Made by a program: the position numbers and the translations under genes. A stretch of DNA of 42,971 nt from Streptomyces sp. MBT53 (GTDB taxonomy: Bacteria; Actinomycetota; Actinomycetes; Streptomycetales; Streptomycetaceae), in assembly GCF_016654115.1 (NCBI RefSeq), contig NZ_JAEQAZ010000129.1, positions 1 to 42,971 on the forward strand. The letters run 5' to 3'. Position 1 is the first letter of the stretch. Each line of letters begins with the position of its first letter. The notes below the pieces were generated by a model that saw only the letters and a program-made list of their open reading frames with translations, was not told the DNA's origin and ran no database searches. Below are positions 26,010 through 34,809 of this stretch, piece by piece.

Positions 26010-27221
26010 CTACGACCGCGGTACCTGCAGAAGTTTGTCCGGCGAACCGAGCCCTTCACCGGACACCTTGCCGGAAACCGCTCCCGCGACGAGCGCCTTG
26101 GACACCTGTGCGGGTGTGGCGCGCGGGTGAGTGCCCAGATAGACCGCCGCCGCGCCGGCCGCGTGCGGCGACGCCATCGACGTACCGGAGAAGGTCGCCT
26201 TCGCCGTGTCGCTCGTGTCCGTCGCGGAGGTGATCGCGACGCCCGGGGCGAACAGGTCGACGGCCGGGCCGTAGTTCGAGAAGGCCGCCCGGGCGTCGGT
26301 GCGGTCGGTGGCGCCGACCGTGATCGCCTCTTTCACGTCGGCGGGGGAGTACAGACCGGCCGACAGCCCGTCGTTGCCCGCCGCCACCGTGTAGGTGACT
26401 CCGGAGGCGATCGAGTTGCGTACGGCGGCGTCGAGCTGGGCGTTGTAGTAGCCGCCCAGGCTGAGATTGGCCACCGCCGGTTTGTGCGCGTGCCGCGTGA
26501 CCCAGTCGATCCCCGCGATGACCTGCGAGGTCGTACCGGCTCCCGCGTTGTCCAGGACGCGGACGGCGACCACCTTGGCCTTCTTGGCGACGCCGTACGT
26601 GGAGCCGACGATCGTGCCGGCCACATGGGTGCCGTGGCCGTTGCCGTCCTGGGCGGTGGTGTCGTCGTCGACGAAGTCCCAGCCGTAGCTCGCCCGGCCG
26701 CCGAAGTCCTTGTGGGTGATGCGGATGCCGGTGTCGATCACGTACACCGTCACCCCGCTGCCCCCGGAGTCCGGCGAGGTGTAGCTCTTGTCGAGCGGCA
26801 GGCTCGGCTGGTCGAGGCGGTCCAGGCCCCAGGACGGCGGGTTGCGCTCGACGCGGCTGCTGCTCTCCAGGGTCACCCGGGTGTCCTGGGCGACCGAGGC
26901 GACCCGCGGGTCCGCCGCGAGGAGTCTCGCCTGTCTCTCGTTCGCCTCGACGGCGTAGCCGTTCAGGGCCGTGCCGTAGGTGTGGCTTATTTTCGCCCCG
27001 TACTTCTCGGCGAGCCCCTTGCCCGCTGCCGACGGAGCCTTCGTTCCCCCCTTGAGTGTCACCAGGTAACTGCCACTGACGGTGCCGGGTGCGCCGGCGC
27101 CGAGTATGGTCCCCTCCGGTGCGGCGTGCGCGGGCAGGGTGATGGCCGAAAACACCACGGCTGTGGCGACCGCGGTCAGTCCCCCCGCCCGGCGCAGACG
27201 CCGCGTACGCGTCCGTGCCAT
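26010..27221 (-). CDS. Secreted subtilisin-like serine protease (S8, proteinase K-like)
   Basis: 403 residues. A Sec-type signal peptide ends near PAHA-A (about 33). An I9 inhibitor propeptide follows (about 48-118: SYLVTLKGGT and GYAVEANERQ). The catalytic domain has D163 (VIDTGIR), H196 (NGHGTHVAG), oxyanion N283 (VAAGND) and S348 (FSGTSMASPHAAG). WGLDRLDQPSLPLD is typical of the aqualysin/proteinase K group. The ATG at 27221 has GGAGGGG about 9 bases upstream. The mature enzyme would be a roughly 28-kDa extracellular endopeptidase. It sits alone between glgE and the divergent glgP, with its own terminator. No functional link to glucan metabolism is visible. Confidence 0.95.
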   Translation of the reverse strand: MARTRTRRLRRAGGLTAVATAVVFSAITLPAHAAPEGTILGAGAPGTVSGSYLVTLKGGTKAPSAAGKGLAEKYGAKISHTYGTALNGYAVEANERQARLLAADPRVASVAQDTRVTLESSSRVERNPPSWGLDRLDQPSLPLDKSYTSPDSGGSGVTVYVIDTGIRITHKDFGGRASYGWDFVDDDTTAQDGNGHGTHVAGTIVGSTYGVAKKAKVVAVRVLDNAGAGTTSQVIAGIDWVTRHAHKPAVANLSLGGYYNAQLDAAVRNSIASGVTYTVAAGNDGLSAGLYSPADVKEAITVGATDRTDARAAFSNYGPAVDLFAPGVAITSATDTSDTAKATFSGTSMASPHAAGAAAVYLGTHPRATPAQVSKALVAGAVSGKVSGEGLGSPDKLLQVPRS

Positions 27222-27433
27222 GGTCGAGTTCCCCTCCTTCAACTCTCCACTGGGCAGCCTCTCGTGCGGTGCGAAGCACCACAAGGGCGCATGAGGGGGC
27301 CTTTTCGGCCCAGGTCGGCATCATCCAGCTCGTCCGGCATTCCAGGACGACGTCCACACGGTCACCGGTACCGTCTTCAGAGACGACGACGCACATTGCC
27401 GTGTGTCATCCAGCGAACGCGCAAGGTGGAGCT
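27222..27433. other. Intergenic region between divergent protease and glgP genes
   Basis: 212 bases carrying the two promoters. A short perfect hairpin, GGTGC-GAA-GCACC (27268-27280), lies in the presumed protease leader, 47 bases before its ATG. A dyad ACGGTCACC/GGTACCGT near 27358-27375 lies on the glgP side. No -10/-35 pair was assigned with confidence. Confidence 0.35.
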
Positions 27434-30052
27434 GTGAAGGCGATCCGTCGATTCACCGTCCGTCCCGTTCTCCCCGAACCCCTACGGCCGCTCAGCGATC
27501 TCGCGCGCAACCTGCGCTGGTCCTGGCACGCGGAAACCCGCGATCTCTTCCAGTCCGTCGATCCCGAGCGCTGGACCGCCTCGGAAGGCGATCCCGTACG
27601 ACTGCTCGGCAGCGTGTCCGCCGAGCGGCTCGCGGAGCTGGCCGAAGACCACCGCTTCCTGCGCCGGCTCACCGAGGTGGCCGGCGATCTCGCCGACTAT
27701 GTGGGCGGCGACCGCTGGTACCAGGCCCAGTCCGGTGAACTGCCCGCCGCCGTCGCCTACTTCTCACCCGAGTTCGGGGTCACGGCCGCCCTGCCGCAGT
27801 ACTCCGGCGGCCTCGGCATCCTCGCCGGCGACCATCTCAAGTCGGCCAGCGACCTCGGCGTACCGCTCATCGGCGTCGGACTCCTCTACCGGCACGGCTA
27901 CTTCCGCCAGTCCCTGTCCCGGGACGGCTGGCAGCAGGAGACCTATCCGGTCCTCGACCCCAACGAACTCCCGGTGGCACTGCTGCGTGAGGACGACGGT
28001 TCCCCGGCCCAGGTCTCCATCGCCCTGCCCGGCGGCCGCTCGCTGCGCGCCCGGATCTGGCTCGCGCAGGTCGGCCGGGTGCCGCTGCTTATGCTCGACT
28101 CGGACGTCGAGGAGAACGACATCGCCGCGCGGGGCGTGACCGACGTCCTCTACGGCGGCGGCAGCGAACACCGGCTGCTCCAGGAGATGTTGCTCGGCAT
28201 AGGGGGTGTGCGCGCGGTACGGACGTACTGCCGTCTCACCGGTCACCCCGAGCCCGAGGTGTTCCACACCAACGAGGGGCACGCGGGCTTCCTCGGCCTG
28301 GAGCGGATCGCCGAACTCTGCGACGCCGGGCTGGACTTCGACGCGGGCCTGGAGGCGGTGCGGGCCGGCACGGTCTTCACCACGCACACCCCCGTCCCGG
28401 CCGGAATCGACCGGTTCGACCGGGAGTTGGTCGCCACCCACTTCGGGCCGGACGCCGAACTCCCGCGCATGGACGTCGGAAACATCCTCCGGCTCGGCAT
28501 GGAGACCTACCCGGGCGGCGAACCCAACCTCTTCAACATGGCCGTGATGGGCCTGCGCCTGGGCCAACGCGCCAACGGCGTCTCGCTGTTGCACGGCTCG
28601 GTCAGCCGCGAGATGTTCTCGGGCCTGTGGCCGGGCTTCGACGCCGAGGAGGTGCCGATCACCTCCGTGACCAACGGCGTGCACGCGCCGACCTGGGTCG
28701 CCCCCGAGGTGTTCCGGCTCGGCGCCCGGCAGATCGGCGCCCAGCGCACCGAGGACGCGTTGACGGTGGGCGGCTCGGACCGCTGGGACGCGGTCGCGGA
28801 GATCCCGGACCAGGACATCTGGGAGCTCCGGCGCGATCTGCGCGAGCAACTGGTCGTGGAGGTACGGGAGCGGCTGCGCGCCTCCTGGCGTCAACGCGGC
28901 GCGGGATCCGCCGAGTTGGGCTGGATCGACGGCGTGCTCGACCCCGACGTCCTCACCATCGGCTTCGCGCGCCGCGTCCCGTCGTACAAGCGCCTGACGC
29001 TGATGCTGCGGGACCGCGACCGGCTGATGGACCTCCTCCTGCACCCGGACCACCCGATCCAGATCGTGGTGGCGGGCAAGGCGCACCCGGCGGACGACGG
29101 CGGCAAGCGGCTCGTGCAGGAACTGGTCAAGTTCGCGGACGACCCGCGCGTCCGCCACCGCATCGTGTTCCTCCCCGACTACGGCATGGCGATGGCGCAG
29201 AAGCTGTACCCCGGCTGCGACATCTGGCTCAACAACCCGCTCCGCCCGCTGGAGGCCTGCGGCACGAGCGGAATGAAGGCGGCCCTGAATGGCTGCCTCA
29301 ACCTCTCGGTCCTGGACGGCTGGTGGGACGAGTGGTTCCAGCCCGACTTCGGCTGGGCCATCCCCACGGCCGACGGCACCGGCACGGACCCCGACCACCG
29401 CGACGACGTGGAGGCCGCGGCGCTGTACGACCTCCTGGAGCAGCGTGTCACCCCGCGCTTCTACGAACGCGGCCAGGACGGGCTGCCCGACCGCTGGATC
29501 GAAATGGTCCGCCAGACGCTGACGCTGCTCGGCCCGAAGGTGCTGGCCGGCCGGATGGTCCGCGAGTACGTGGAGCGGCTGTACGCCCCGGCCGCGCACG
29601 CGCATCGCGCGATGACGCCGGACGCGGCGCGCGAACTCGCCTCCTGGAAGGGGCGGGTGCGGGCGGCTTGGCACGGGGTGACGGTCGACCACGTGGAGAC
29701 GTCCGCGGCTACGGCCACTGCGGAACTCGGTACGACGCTGAATCTGCGGGTGCGGGTTGGCCTGGGCGGCCTGGCCCCGGACGACGTCGAAGTGCAGGCG
29801 GTTTCGGGGCGGGTGGATCCGGAGGACCGGATCGGGGACGGGGTGGCTGTGCCGCTCAAGCCGGTGGGGGGACCGGACTCGGAAGGGCACTGGTTGTTCG
29901 AGGGGCCGCTTTCCCTTGATCGGACCGGGCCTTATGGGTACACCGTTCGGATTCTGCCCGCGCATCGACTGCTGGCGTCCAGTGCGGAGTTGGGGCTGGT
30001 GGCGGTGCCTTCGGAGGATGGGGTTGAAGGGGCCGGTGTGCTGATGAGGTAG
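27434..30052 (+). CDS. glgP: Alpha-glucan phosphorylase
   Basis: 872 residues, the actinobacterial/thermophile type of glycogen phosphorylase with the N-terminal DUF3417 segment (RPVLPEPLRPLSDLARNLRWSWH). It releases glucose-1-phosphate from alpha-1,4-glucan. The pyridoxal-phosphate lysine is K615 in ACGTSGMKAALNG. Other family blocks include EFGVTAALPQYSGGLGILAGDHLK, split over the active-site entrance, TNEGHAGF and GFARRVPSYKR. The GTG at 27434 has AAGGTGGAG just upstream; the open frame upstream is non-homologous. It runs opposite to the glgE set, so synthesis and breakdown are separately expressed. A hairpin within an interspersed repeat follows. Confidence 0.95.
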   Translation: MKAIRRFTVRPVLPEPLRPLSDLARNLRWSWHAETRDLFQSVDPERWTASEGDPVRLLGSVSAERLAELAEDHRFLRRLTEVAGDLADYVGGDRWYQAQSGELPAAVAYFSPEFGVTAALPQYSGGLGILAGDHLKSASDLGVPLIGVGLLYRHGYFRQSLSRDGWQQETYPVLDPNELPVALLREDDGSPAQVSIALPGGRSLRARIWLAQVGRVPLLMLDSDVEENDIAARGVTDVLYGGGSEHRLLQEMLLGIGGVRAVRTYCRLTGHPEPEVFHTNEGHAGFLGLERIAELCDAGLDFDAGLEAVRAGTVFTTHTPVPAGIDRFDRELVATHFGPDAELPRMDVGNILRLGMETYPGGEPNLFNMAVMGLRLGQRANGVSLLHGSVSREMFSGLWPGFDAEEVPITSVTNGVHAPTWVAPEVFRLGARQIGAQRTEDALTVGGSDRWDAVAEIPDQDIWELRRDLREQLVVEVRERLRASWRQRGAGSAELGWIDGVLDPDVLTIGFARRVPSYKRLTLMLRDRDRLMDLLLHPDHPIQIVVAGKAHPADDGGKRLVQELVKFADDPRVRHRIVFLPDYGMAMAQKLYPGCDIWLNNPLRPLEACGTSGMKAALNGCLNLSVLDGWWDEWFQPDFGWAIPTADGTGTDPDHRDDVEAAALYDLLEQRVTPRFYERGQDGLPDRWIEMVRQTLTLLGPKVLAGRMVREYVERLYAPAAHAHRAMTPDAARELASWKGRVRAAWHGVTVDHVETSAATATAELGTTLNLRVRVGLGGLAPDDVEVQAVSGRVDPEDRIGDGVAVPLKPVGGPDSEGHWLFEGPLSLDRTGPYGYTVRILPAHRLLASSAELGLVAVPSEDGVEGAGVLMR

Positions 30053-30135
30053 TCCGTCTGCGGGGCCGTCGTGGCTGGTCGCGCAGTTCCCCGCGCCCCT
30101 GTAGGGCGCGGGTGCGCACCGGAGTTTTGACGGAC
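30053..30135. repeat. Copy of a common Streptomyces intergenic repeat
   Basis: The block around GTGGCTGGTCGCGCAGTTCC followed by CCGCGCCCC is one I recall from many intergenic sites across Streptomyces genomes, normally as a long palindrome. Here the right half is altered. The ends are the inverted repeat GTCCGTC (30053-30059) / GACGGAC (30129-30135), starting exactly at the base after the glgP stop. It seems to act as the glgP 3' end. Confidence 0.6.
30090..30112. terminator. Shared hairpin terminator of glgP and the DUF1990 gene
   Basis: CCCGCGCCC (30090-30098) and GGGCGCGGG (30104-30112) pair perfectly around the loop CTGTA. It lies between two convergent stops (30052 and 30140) and could stop transcription from both sides. 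Confidence 0.75.
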
Positions 30136-30139
30136 CCGC

Positions 30140-30649
30140 TCACACCTCCGAGTACGGCGCGCACATCTGTCGCAGCGTGCTGCCTATCCGTCTCGCGTAC
30201 GCGTGCTGCACGCCTCGTGTCGCCGGGCCGCCCAGCCGTGTGTACCACTTCGCGCCGCGGCTGAACGCCGAGACCGTCAGCCAGACCGTGCCGTCGCCCG
30301 TGCGGTCGACCACGAAGGCCTCCTCGCCGCACTCGGGGTGGCCGGGGAGCGTGCCGTAGGCCCAGCCCGATCTGCGGTGTTCCTCGACCGTCCAGACGAT
30401 GCGGCAGGGGCCTTTGATCAGGCCCGCGAGGGTGACCGTCACGTCCACGCCGGGGGCGGCCTTGTCGGCGCTCGCCTCGATGCCGACGCCCATCTCGCGG
30501 TGCAGCTCCCAGGTGAGGAGCGCGTCGGACGCCCGGCGGAAGACCTTCTCGCCCTCGCCGATCCGGGTGCGCACAAACAGGGGGTGGAATCCCGGGGGGC
30601 AGAAGCCGCGTTCGCGGGTCGCGCCGACGTCGTCGTACGTGAAGGACAT
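30140..30649 (-). CDS. DUF1990 family protein
   Basis: 169 residues, unknown function. The sequence fits the DUF1990 family of small soluble proteins. Family stretches include YDDVGATRERGFCPPGFHPL near the N-terminus, split around GATRE, VIWTVEEHRRSGWAYGTLPGHPECGEEAF in the middle, and WLTVSAFSRGAKWYTRLGGPATR near the end. They look like lipid/ligand-binding cup folds related to START, which is inference. The ATG at 30649 has no ribosome site. A -10-like TACTCT (30658-30663, minus strand) would give a leaderless mRNA. The strong terminator of the upstream metalloprotease ends only 13 bases before this ATG, an odd arrangement (see findings). Confidence 0.8.
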   Translation of the reverse strand: MSFTYDDVGATRERGFCPPGFHPLFVRTRIGEGEKVFRRASDALLTWELHREMGVGIEASADKAAPGVDVTVTLAGLIKGPCRIVWTVEEHRRSGWAYGTLPGHPECGEEAFVVDRTGDGTVWLTVSAFSRGAKWYTRLGGPATRGVQHAYARRIGSTLRQMCAPYSEV

Positions 30650-30662
30650 GGGACCCAAGAGT

Positions 30663-30703
30663 AGGGCGGTACCCGGAGATGCCTTCGCTCCGGGTACCGC
30701 CCT
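30663..30703 (-). terminator. Very strong 16-bp hairpin after the first M4 protease
   Basis: AGGGCGGTACCCGGAG (30663-30678) and CTCCGGGTACCGCCCT (30688-30703) pair perfectly over 16 bases with a 9-base loop, 28 bases beyond the protease stop at 30732. Confidence 0.92.
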
Positions 30704-30731
30704 TACCGCTTACCTGTCAACTCGGCGGCTG

Positions 30732-32390
30732 TCAGGTGACGTTGACGGCCGTCCAGGTCGCCGCGACCGCCGCGTACTCGGCGGAGCTGGAACCGTAGAG
30801 CGCCGCTGCCGCGCTCAGGGTGCCGGTGCGGGCCGACTTGTAGTTGGTGGTCGACGTGAAGTACGTCGTCAGCGCCTTGTACCAGATCTGCAGCGCCTTG
30901 GCGCGGCCGATGCCGGCGAGCGTGGCGCCGTTGTACGTCGGGGAGTTGTAGGCCACCCCGTTGATGGTCTTCGAACCGCTGCCCTCCGAGAGGAGGTAGA
31001 AGAAGTGGTTCGCGACGCCCGACGAGTAGTGCACGTCGAGGTTGCCGACCGAGGAGGACCAGTAGTTGGCGGAGCCGCCGTCCTTGCTGGGCTGGTCCAT
31101 GTAGCGCAGCGGGGTGCCGTCGCCGTTGATGTCGATCTTCTCGCCGATGAGGTAGTCACCGACGTCGTTGCTGTTCGCGGCGTAGAACTCGACGCCGGTG
31201 CCGAAGATGTCGGAGGTCGCCTCGTTCAGGCCGCCGGACTCGCCCGAGTAGTTGAGGCCCGCGGTGTTGGCGGTGACGCCGTGGCTCATCTCGTGGCCGG
31301 CCACGTCCAGCGAGGTCAGCGGGTGGGTGTTGCTGGACCCGTCTCCGTAGGTCATGCAGAAGCAGTCGTCGTCCCAGAAGGCGTTGACGTACGAACTGCC
31401 GTAGTGGACACGGGAGTAGGCGCCGACACCGTCGTTCTTGATGCCGCTGCGGCCGAACGTGTTCTTGTAGAAGTCCCACGTCTCCTGGGCGCCGTAGGCG
31501 GCGTCCGCGGCGGCGGTCACGTCGGTGGTGGAGCTGGACGCGGCGCCGGTGCCCCAGGTGTTCGTGGTGTTGGTGAACAGCGTGCCGGTGCCGGAGCTGG
31601 TGGTGTGCTTCAGGTTGTACGTCTTGTGGCCGCCGCGCGAGGCGTCGGTCAGCGAGTACGTCGTGCCCGACAGCGTGGTGGTGAGGCTGACCGTGCCCGA
31701 GTACAGGGTCTTGCCGGTGCCGGTGGCGTTCTCGACGCCCTGGTACTCGAAGAGCTTCTTGCCGGTGGCCGCGTCGGTGATGACGTGCAGCTTGTTCGGG
31801 GTGCCGTCCTCCTGGAGGCCGCCGACGATCGTCTCGTAGGCGAGGACGGGGGTGCCGCTCGCGGCCCAGATGACCTTGCGGGCACCGTCGGCGGCGGTCT
31901 TGTCCGAACCGGCGGCCTTGGCGGCGGTCAGCGCCTGCTTCTCGGCCTTGGCGACCGTGATCTTCGGCGTGACGGTGGCGACCTTGATGGTCGCCGAGTG
32001 CGCCTTGGTGACACCCTCGGTCTTGCCGGCCGGCGAGGTGTGGACGACCAGGTCGCCACCGAGGACCGGGAGGCCCGCGTAGGTGCGCTCGTAGCGGGTG
32101 TGCACCGTGCCGTCGACGTCCTTGACGACGTCCTTGACGACCAGCTTCTCCTTGGTGCCGAGGCCTATCTGCGTCGCCGTCTCGGCCGCGTCGGCCTGCT
32201 TCTCCTGGACCAGCGCGGTGCGCGCGGCGTTGGAGAGCAGCTGCGGGGCGGCGGCGAGGGGGGCCGCCTTGCCCGTGGCGGGCTGGGCGGAGGCACCGGT
32301 GGTGACACCGGTGGCGAGCAGGGCGCCTGCGGCCACCGCGGTGGCGATGGCCAGGGTGGTGCGCTTGTGACGCGCGTAGAGGGGGGTCAC
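30732..32390 (-). CDS. Secreted M4 neutral zinc metalloprotease (thermolysin family)
   Basis: 552 residues made as a preproenzyme. The signal peptide ends near ASA-Q (about 35). FTP and PepSY propeptide domains run to about 220. The M4 catalytic domain has zinc motif HEMSH (H366, E367, H370), third ligand E390 (GGLNEATSD), and the later DVHYSSGVANHFFYLL with the stabilising His. FWDDDCFCMTYGDG carries a close cysteine pair. The GTG at 32390 has AGGAG 6 bases upstream. It is a tandem paralogue of the next gene but lacks its C-terminal P-domain, ending just after the catalytic domain. The promoter matches that of the paralogue. Confidence 0.95.
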   Translation of the reverse strand: MTPLYARHKRTTLAIATAVAAGALLATGVTTGASAQPATGKAAPLAAAPQLLSNAARTALVQEKQADAAETATQIGLGTKEKLVVKDVVKDVDGTVHTRYERTYAGLPVLGGDLVVHTSPAGKTEGVTKAHSATIKVATVTPKITVAKAEKQALTAAKAAGSDKTAADGARKVIWAASGTPVLAYETIVGGLQEDGTPNKLHVITDAATGKKLFEYQGVENATGTGKTLYSGTVSLTTTLSGTTYSLTDASRGGHKTYNLKHTTSSGTGTLFTNTTNTWGTGAASSSTTDVTAAADAAYGAQETWDFYKNTFGRSGIKNDGVGAYSRVHYGSSYVNAFWDDDCFCMTYGDGSSNTHPLTSLDVAGHEMSHGVTANTAGLNYSGESGGLNEATSDIFGTGVEFYAANSNDVGDYLIGEKIDINGDGTPLRYMDQPSKDGGSANYWSSSVGNLDVHYSSGVANHFFYLLSEGSGSKTINGVAYNSPTYNGATLAGIGRAKALQIWYKALTTYFTSTTNYKSARTGTLSAAAALYGSSSAEYAAVAATWTAVNVT

Positions 32391-32476
32391 GCGAGCTCCT
32401 CTGTGGGGGAGTCCGGACGGCGTGGGGTTACCGACCGGAGCGATGTGAATTGGCTGTGCTGAAGCGGCGTGAGGGA

Positions 32477-32506
32477 AGACTGGCATCAGGGGCGCGTACA
32501 TGTCAG
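32477..32506 (-). promoter_or_regulatory. Promoter of first M4 protease gene
   Basis: On the minus strand CTGACA (32501-32506), an 18-base spacer, and CAGTCT (32477-32482). The same arrangement, with flanking bases such as GCCA between the boxes and TTCCC after the -10, occurs upstream of the paralogue. Conservation of the element between two otherwise diverged leaders supports it. Confidence 0.6.
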
Positions 32507-32577
32507 GACCCCCAAGTGATGTTGGCTGAAAATCGACTGTCCGGTGAACGTTGCGGCAATGTAAACGTCCACAACAG

Positions 32578-32613
32578 GGCGCCGCCCCGGAGTTGAAACC
32601 CCGGGGCGGCGCC
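32578..32613 (-). terminator. 13-bp hairpin terminator after the second M4 protease
   Basis: GGCGCCGCCCCGG (32578-32590) pairs perfectly with CCGGGGCGGCGCC (32601-32613) around a 10-base loop, 34 bases past the stop. The rest of 32391-32646 holds the leader and promoter of the downstream protease. Confidence 0.9.
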
Positions 32614-32646
32614 TTGTTTGTGCGGCCTGAAGTGGACGGCTGGTTT

Positions 32647-34677
32647 TTACGGGAACGTAAGCTTCCAGCTGTTGATGTAGCCGGTGTCCTGTGCAGCCAC
32701 GTCCTGGACCTTCAACTTCCAGACGCCGTTGGCGACTTCGGAGGACGCGTTGACCGTGTAGGTCGCCTGCACGTTGTCCGCCGAGTCGGACGAGCTGGAG
32801 TTCTTCAGGCGGTACGTCGACCCGTCCGGGGCCACCAGGTCGATCACCAGGTCACCGCGCCAGGTGTGCACGATGTCGACCGTCACCGAGAGGTTCGAGG
32901 GCGCGTTGCCGGTCCGCCCGGACACGGTGACCGACGACGTGACGGCCGCCCCGTTGTCCGGAATCGACACGTCGGCCGTGTTCTCGAACGACGTGCCGCC
33001 ACCGCCGCCGCCACCGGAACGCGCACCGACCGCGACGGCCGCCCACGCGTCCTGCACCGCCTTGTACTCGGCGCCCGTCGTGCCGTACAGCTCACCGGCC
33101 GCCGCGAGCGTCCCGGTGCGGGCCGCCGCGTAGTTGGTGGTGGACGTGAACTTCGTGGTGAGGGCGCGGTACCAGATCTGCAGCGCCTTGTCCCGGCCGA
33201 TGCCGGTGACCGGAAGCCCGTCCGAGGTGGGCGAGTTGTAGCTGACGCCGTTGATGACCTTGGCGCCGCTGCCCTCGGAGAGCAGGTAGAAGAAGTGGTT
33301 GGCGACGCCCGACGAGTAGTGGACGTCGAGGTTGCCGACCCCCGAGTACCAACTGTCCGCGCTGCCGCCGTCCTTGCTCGGCTTGTCCATGTAACGCAGC
33401 GGCGTGCCGTCGCCGTTGATGTCGATCTTCTCGCCGATGAGGTAGTCGCCGACATCGCTGCTGTTGTTGGCGTAGAACTCCACGCCGGTGCCGAAGATGT
33501 CGGAGGTCGCCTCGTTCAACCCACCAGACTCACCGGTGTAGTTGAGCCCGGCCGTGTTCGACGTGACGCCGTGGCTCATCTCGTGGCCCGCCACGTCCAG
33601 CGCCGTCAGCGGGTCCGCGTTGCCGGAGCCGTCGCCGTAGGTCATGCAGAAGCAGCTGTCGTCCCAGAACGCGTTCACGTACGAATTCCCGTAGTGGACA
33701 CGGGAGTAGGCGCCGACACCGTTGTTCTTGATGCCGCTGCGGCCGAACGTGTTCTTGTAGAAGTCCCAGGTCTCCGCCGCGCCGTAGTGCGCGTCGGCGC
33801 CGGCCGTCGCCGCGTTCGACGTGGTGCCGTTGCCCCAGGTGTTGCTGGTCTGGGAGAACAGCGTGCCGGTGCCCGAGGTGCCGTGGTTGAGGTTGTACGT
33901 CTTGTGGCCGCCGCGGTCGCCGTCGGTGAGGTTGTACGACGTGCCCGACTGGGTCGTGGTCAGCGAAACCGTGCCGCTGTACTGGGTGTTGCCGGTACCG
34001 GTGGCGTTCTCGATGCCCTGGTACTCGTACAGCTTCTTGCCGGTGGCCGCGTCGGTGATGACGTGGAGCTCGTTCGGGGTGCCGTCGTCCTGGAGGCCGC
34101 CGACGACCGTCTCGTAGGCGAGGACCGGCTTGCCGCTCGCCGCCCAGATCACCTTGCGGGCCGAGTCCGCGGCCGACTTGGTGGAACCGAGCGCCTTGGC
34201 GCGGGAGACGGCCTGCTTCTCGGCGGTCGCGGTGGCGACGGCCGGGGTGAGGTCGGCGACCGCGATGGTGGCGTTGGTCGCCTTGATGACCCGCTCGGTG
34301 GCGCCCGACTTGGCGGTGTCGACCACCAAGTCACCGCCGAGCACGGGGAGTCCGGCGTAGGTGCGCTCGTAGCGGGTGTGGACCGTGCCGTCGGCGTCCT
34401 TGATGACGTCACGGGCGACGAGCGTCTCCTTGGCGCCGAGGCCGATGTCCTTGGCGGTGATGGTCCGCGCCGACTGGGCGTCGCGGAGCAGCTCGGCGCG
34501 CTGCGAGGCGGAGAGGGAGAGGGCCATGTGCGCCGGATTCCCCTTGCTGGCAAGGGGTTTGGCCGGTGCGGCGGAGGAGGTCGCGCCCGCCTGGACGGCC
34601 GCGGCGAGCAGAGCGGTGACGCCGGCTACGGCGACTATGTGGGAGGTGCGTCTGCGCGAGGAATTGCTTCTCAACAC
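32647..34677 (-). CDS. Secreted M4 zinc metalloprotease with C-terminal P-domain
   Basis: 676 residues. The signal peptide is at about 1-32. FTP/PepSY propeptide to about 225, then the M4 catalytic domain with HEMSH (H365, E366, H369) and GGLNEATSD. It is very similar to its neighbour through the catalytic part (blocks such as TWDFYKNTFGRSGIKN are identical). A seven-glycine linker at about 560 then leads to a proprotein-convertase P-domain (about 567-676: SVTVDIVHTWRGDLVIDL, NGVWKLKVQD). The P-domain is a beta-sandwich thought to aid folding or substrate binding. The GTG at 34677 has AAGGAG just upstream. This is the likely older or fuller copy of a tandem duplication. Confidence 0.95.
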   Translation of the reverse strand: MLRSNSSRRRTSHIVAVAGVTALLAAAVQAGATSSAAPAKPLASKGNPAHMALSLSASQRAELLRDAQSARTITAKDIGLGAKETLVARDVIKDADGTVHTRYERTYAGLPVLGGDLVVDTAKSGATERVIKATNATIAVADLTPAVATATAEKQAVSRAKALGSTKSAADSARKVIWAASGKPVLAYETVVGGLQDDGTPNELHVITDAATGKKLYEYQGIENATGTGNTQYSGTVSLTTTQSGTSYNLTDGDRGGHKTYNLNHGTSGTGTLFSQTSNTWGNGTTSNAATAGADAHYGAAETWDFYKNTFGRSGIKNNGVGAYSRVHYGNSYVNAFWDDSCFCMTYGDGSGNADPLTALDVAGHEMSHGVTSNTAGLNYTGESGGLNEATSDIFGTGVEFYANNSSDVGDYLIGEKIDINGDGTPLRYMDKPSKDGGSADSWYSGVGNLDVHYSSGVANHFFYLLSEGSGAKVINGVSYNSPTSDGLPVTGIGRDKALQIWYRALTTKFTSTTNYAAARTGTLAAAGELYGTTGAEYKAVQDAWAAVAVGARSGGGGGGGTSFENTADVSIPDNGAAVTSSVTVSGRTGNAPSNLSVTVDIVHTWRGDLVIDLVAPDGSTYRLKNSSSSDSADNVQATYTVNASSEVANGVWKLKVQDVAAQDTGYINSWKLTFP

Positions 34678-34772
34678 TGACTCCTTCAGGACGGTCGCGG
34701 ATCGCGCGACCAGGGGAGATCACAGGGATCACAGGAGTGAAACTGTGGGGTTGCTGTGAAGCGCCAGTGGGA

Positions 34773-34802
34773 AGAGTGGCACCAGCCCGCGCTTTCTGTC
34801 AG
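34773..34802 (-). promoter_or_regulatory. Promoter of second M4 protease gene
   Basis: Minus strand CTGACA (34797-34802), 18-base spacer, CACTCT (34773-34778). It matches the element before the paralogue in both boxes and spacing. The -35 lies 7 bases beyond the stop of the upstream small membrane protein gene. Confidence 0.6.
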
Positions 34803-34809
34803 GAGCGCG

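Noticed and set aside
33001..33020. Microsatellite in the M4 protease as a phase-variable tract
   Set aside because: The GCC-type repeat encodes the polyglycine linker in triplets, so copy change would not shift the frame.
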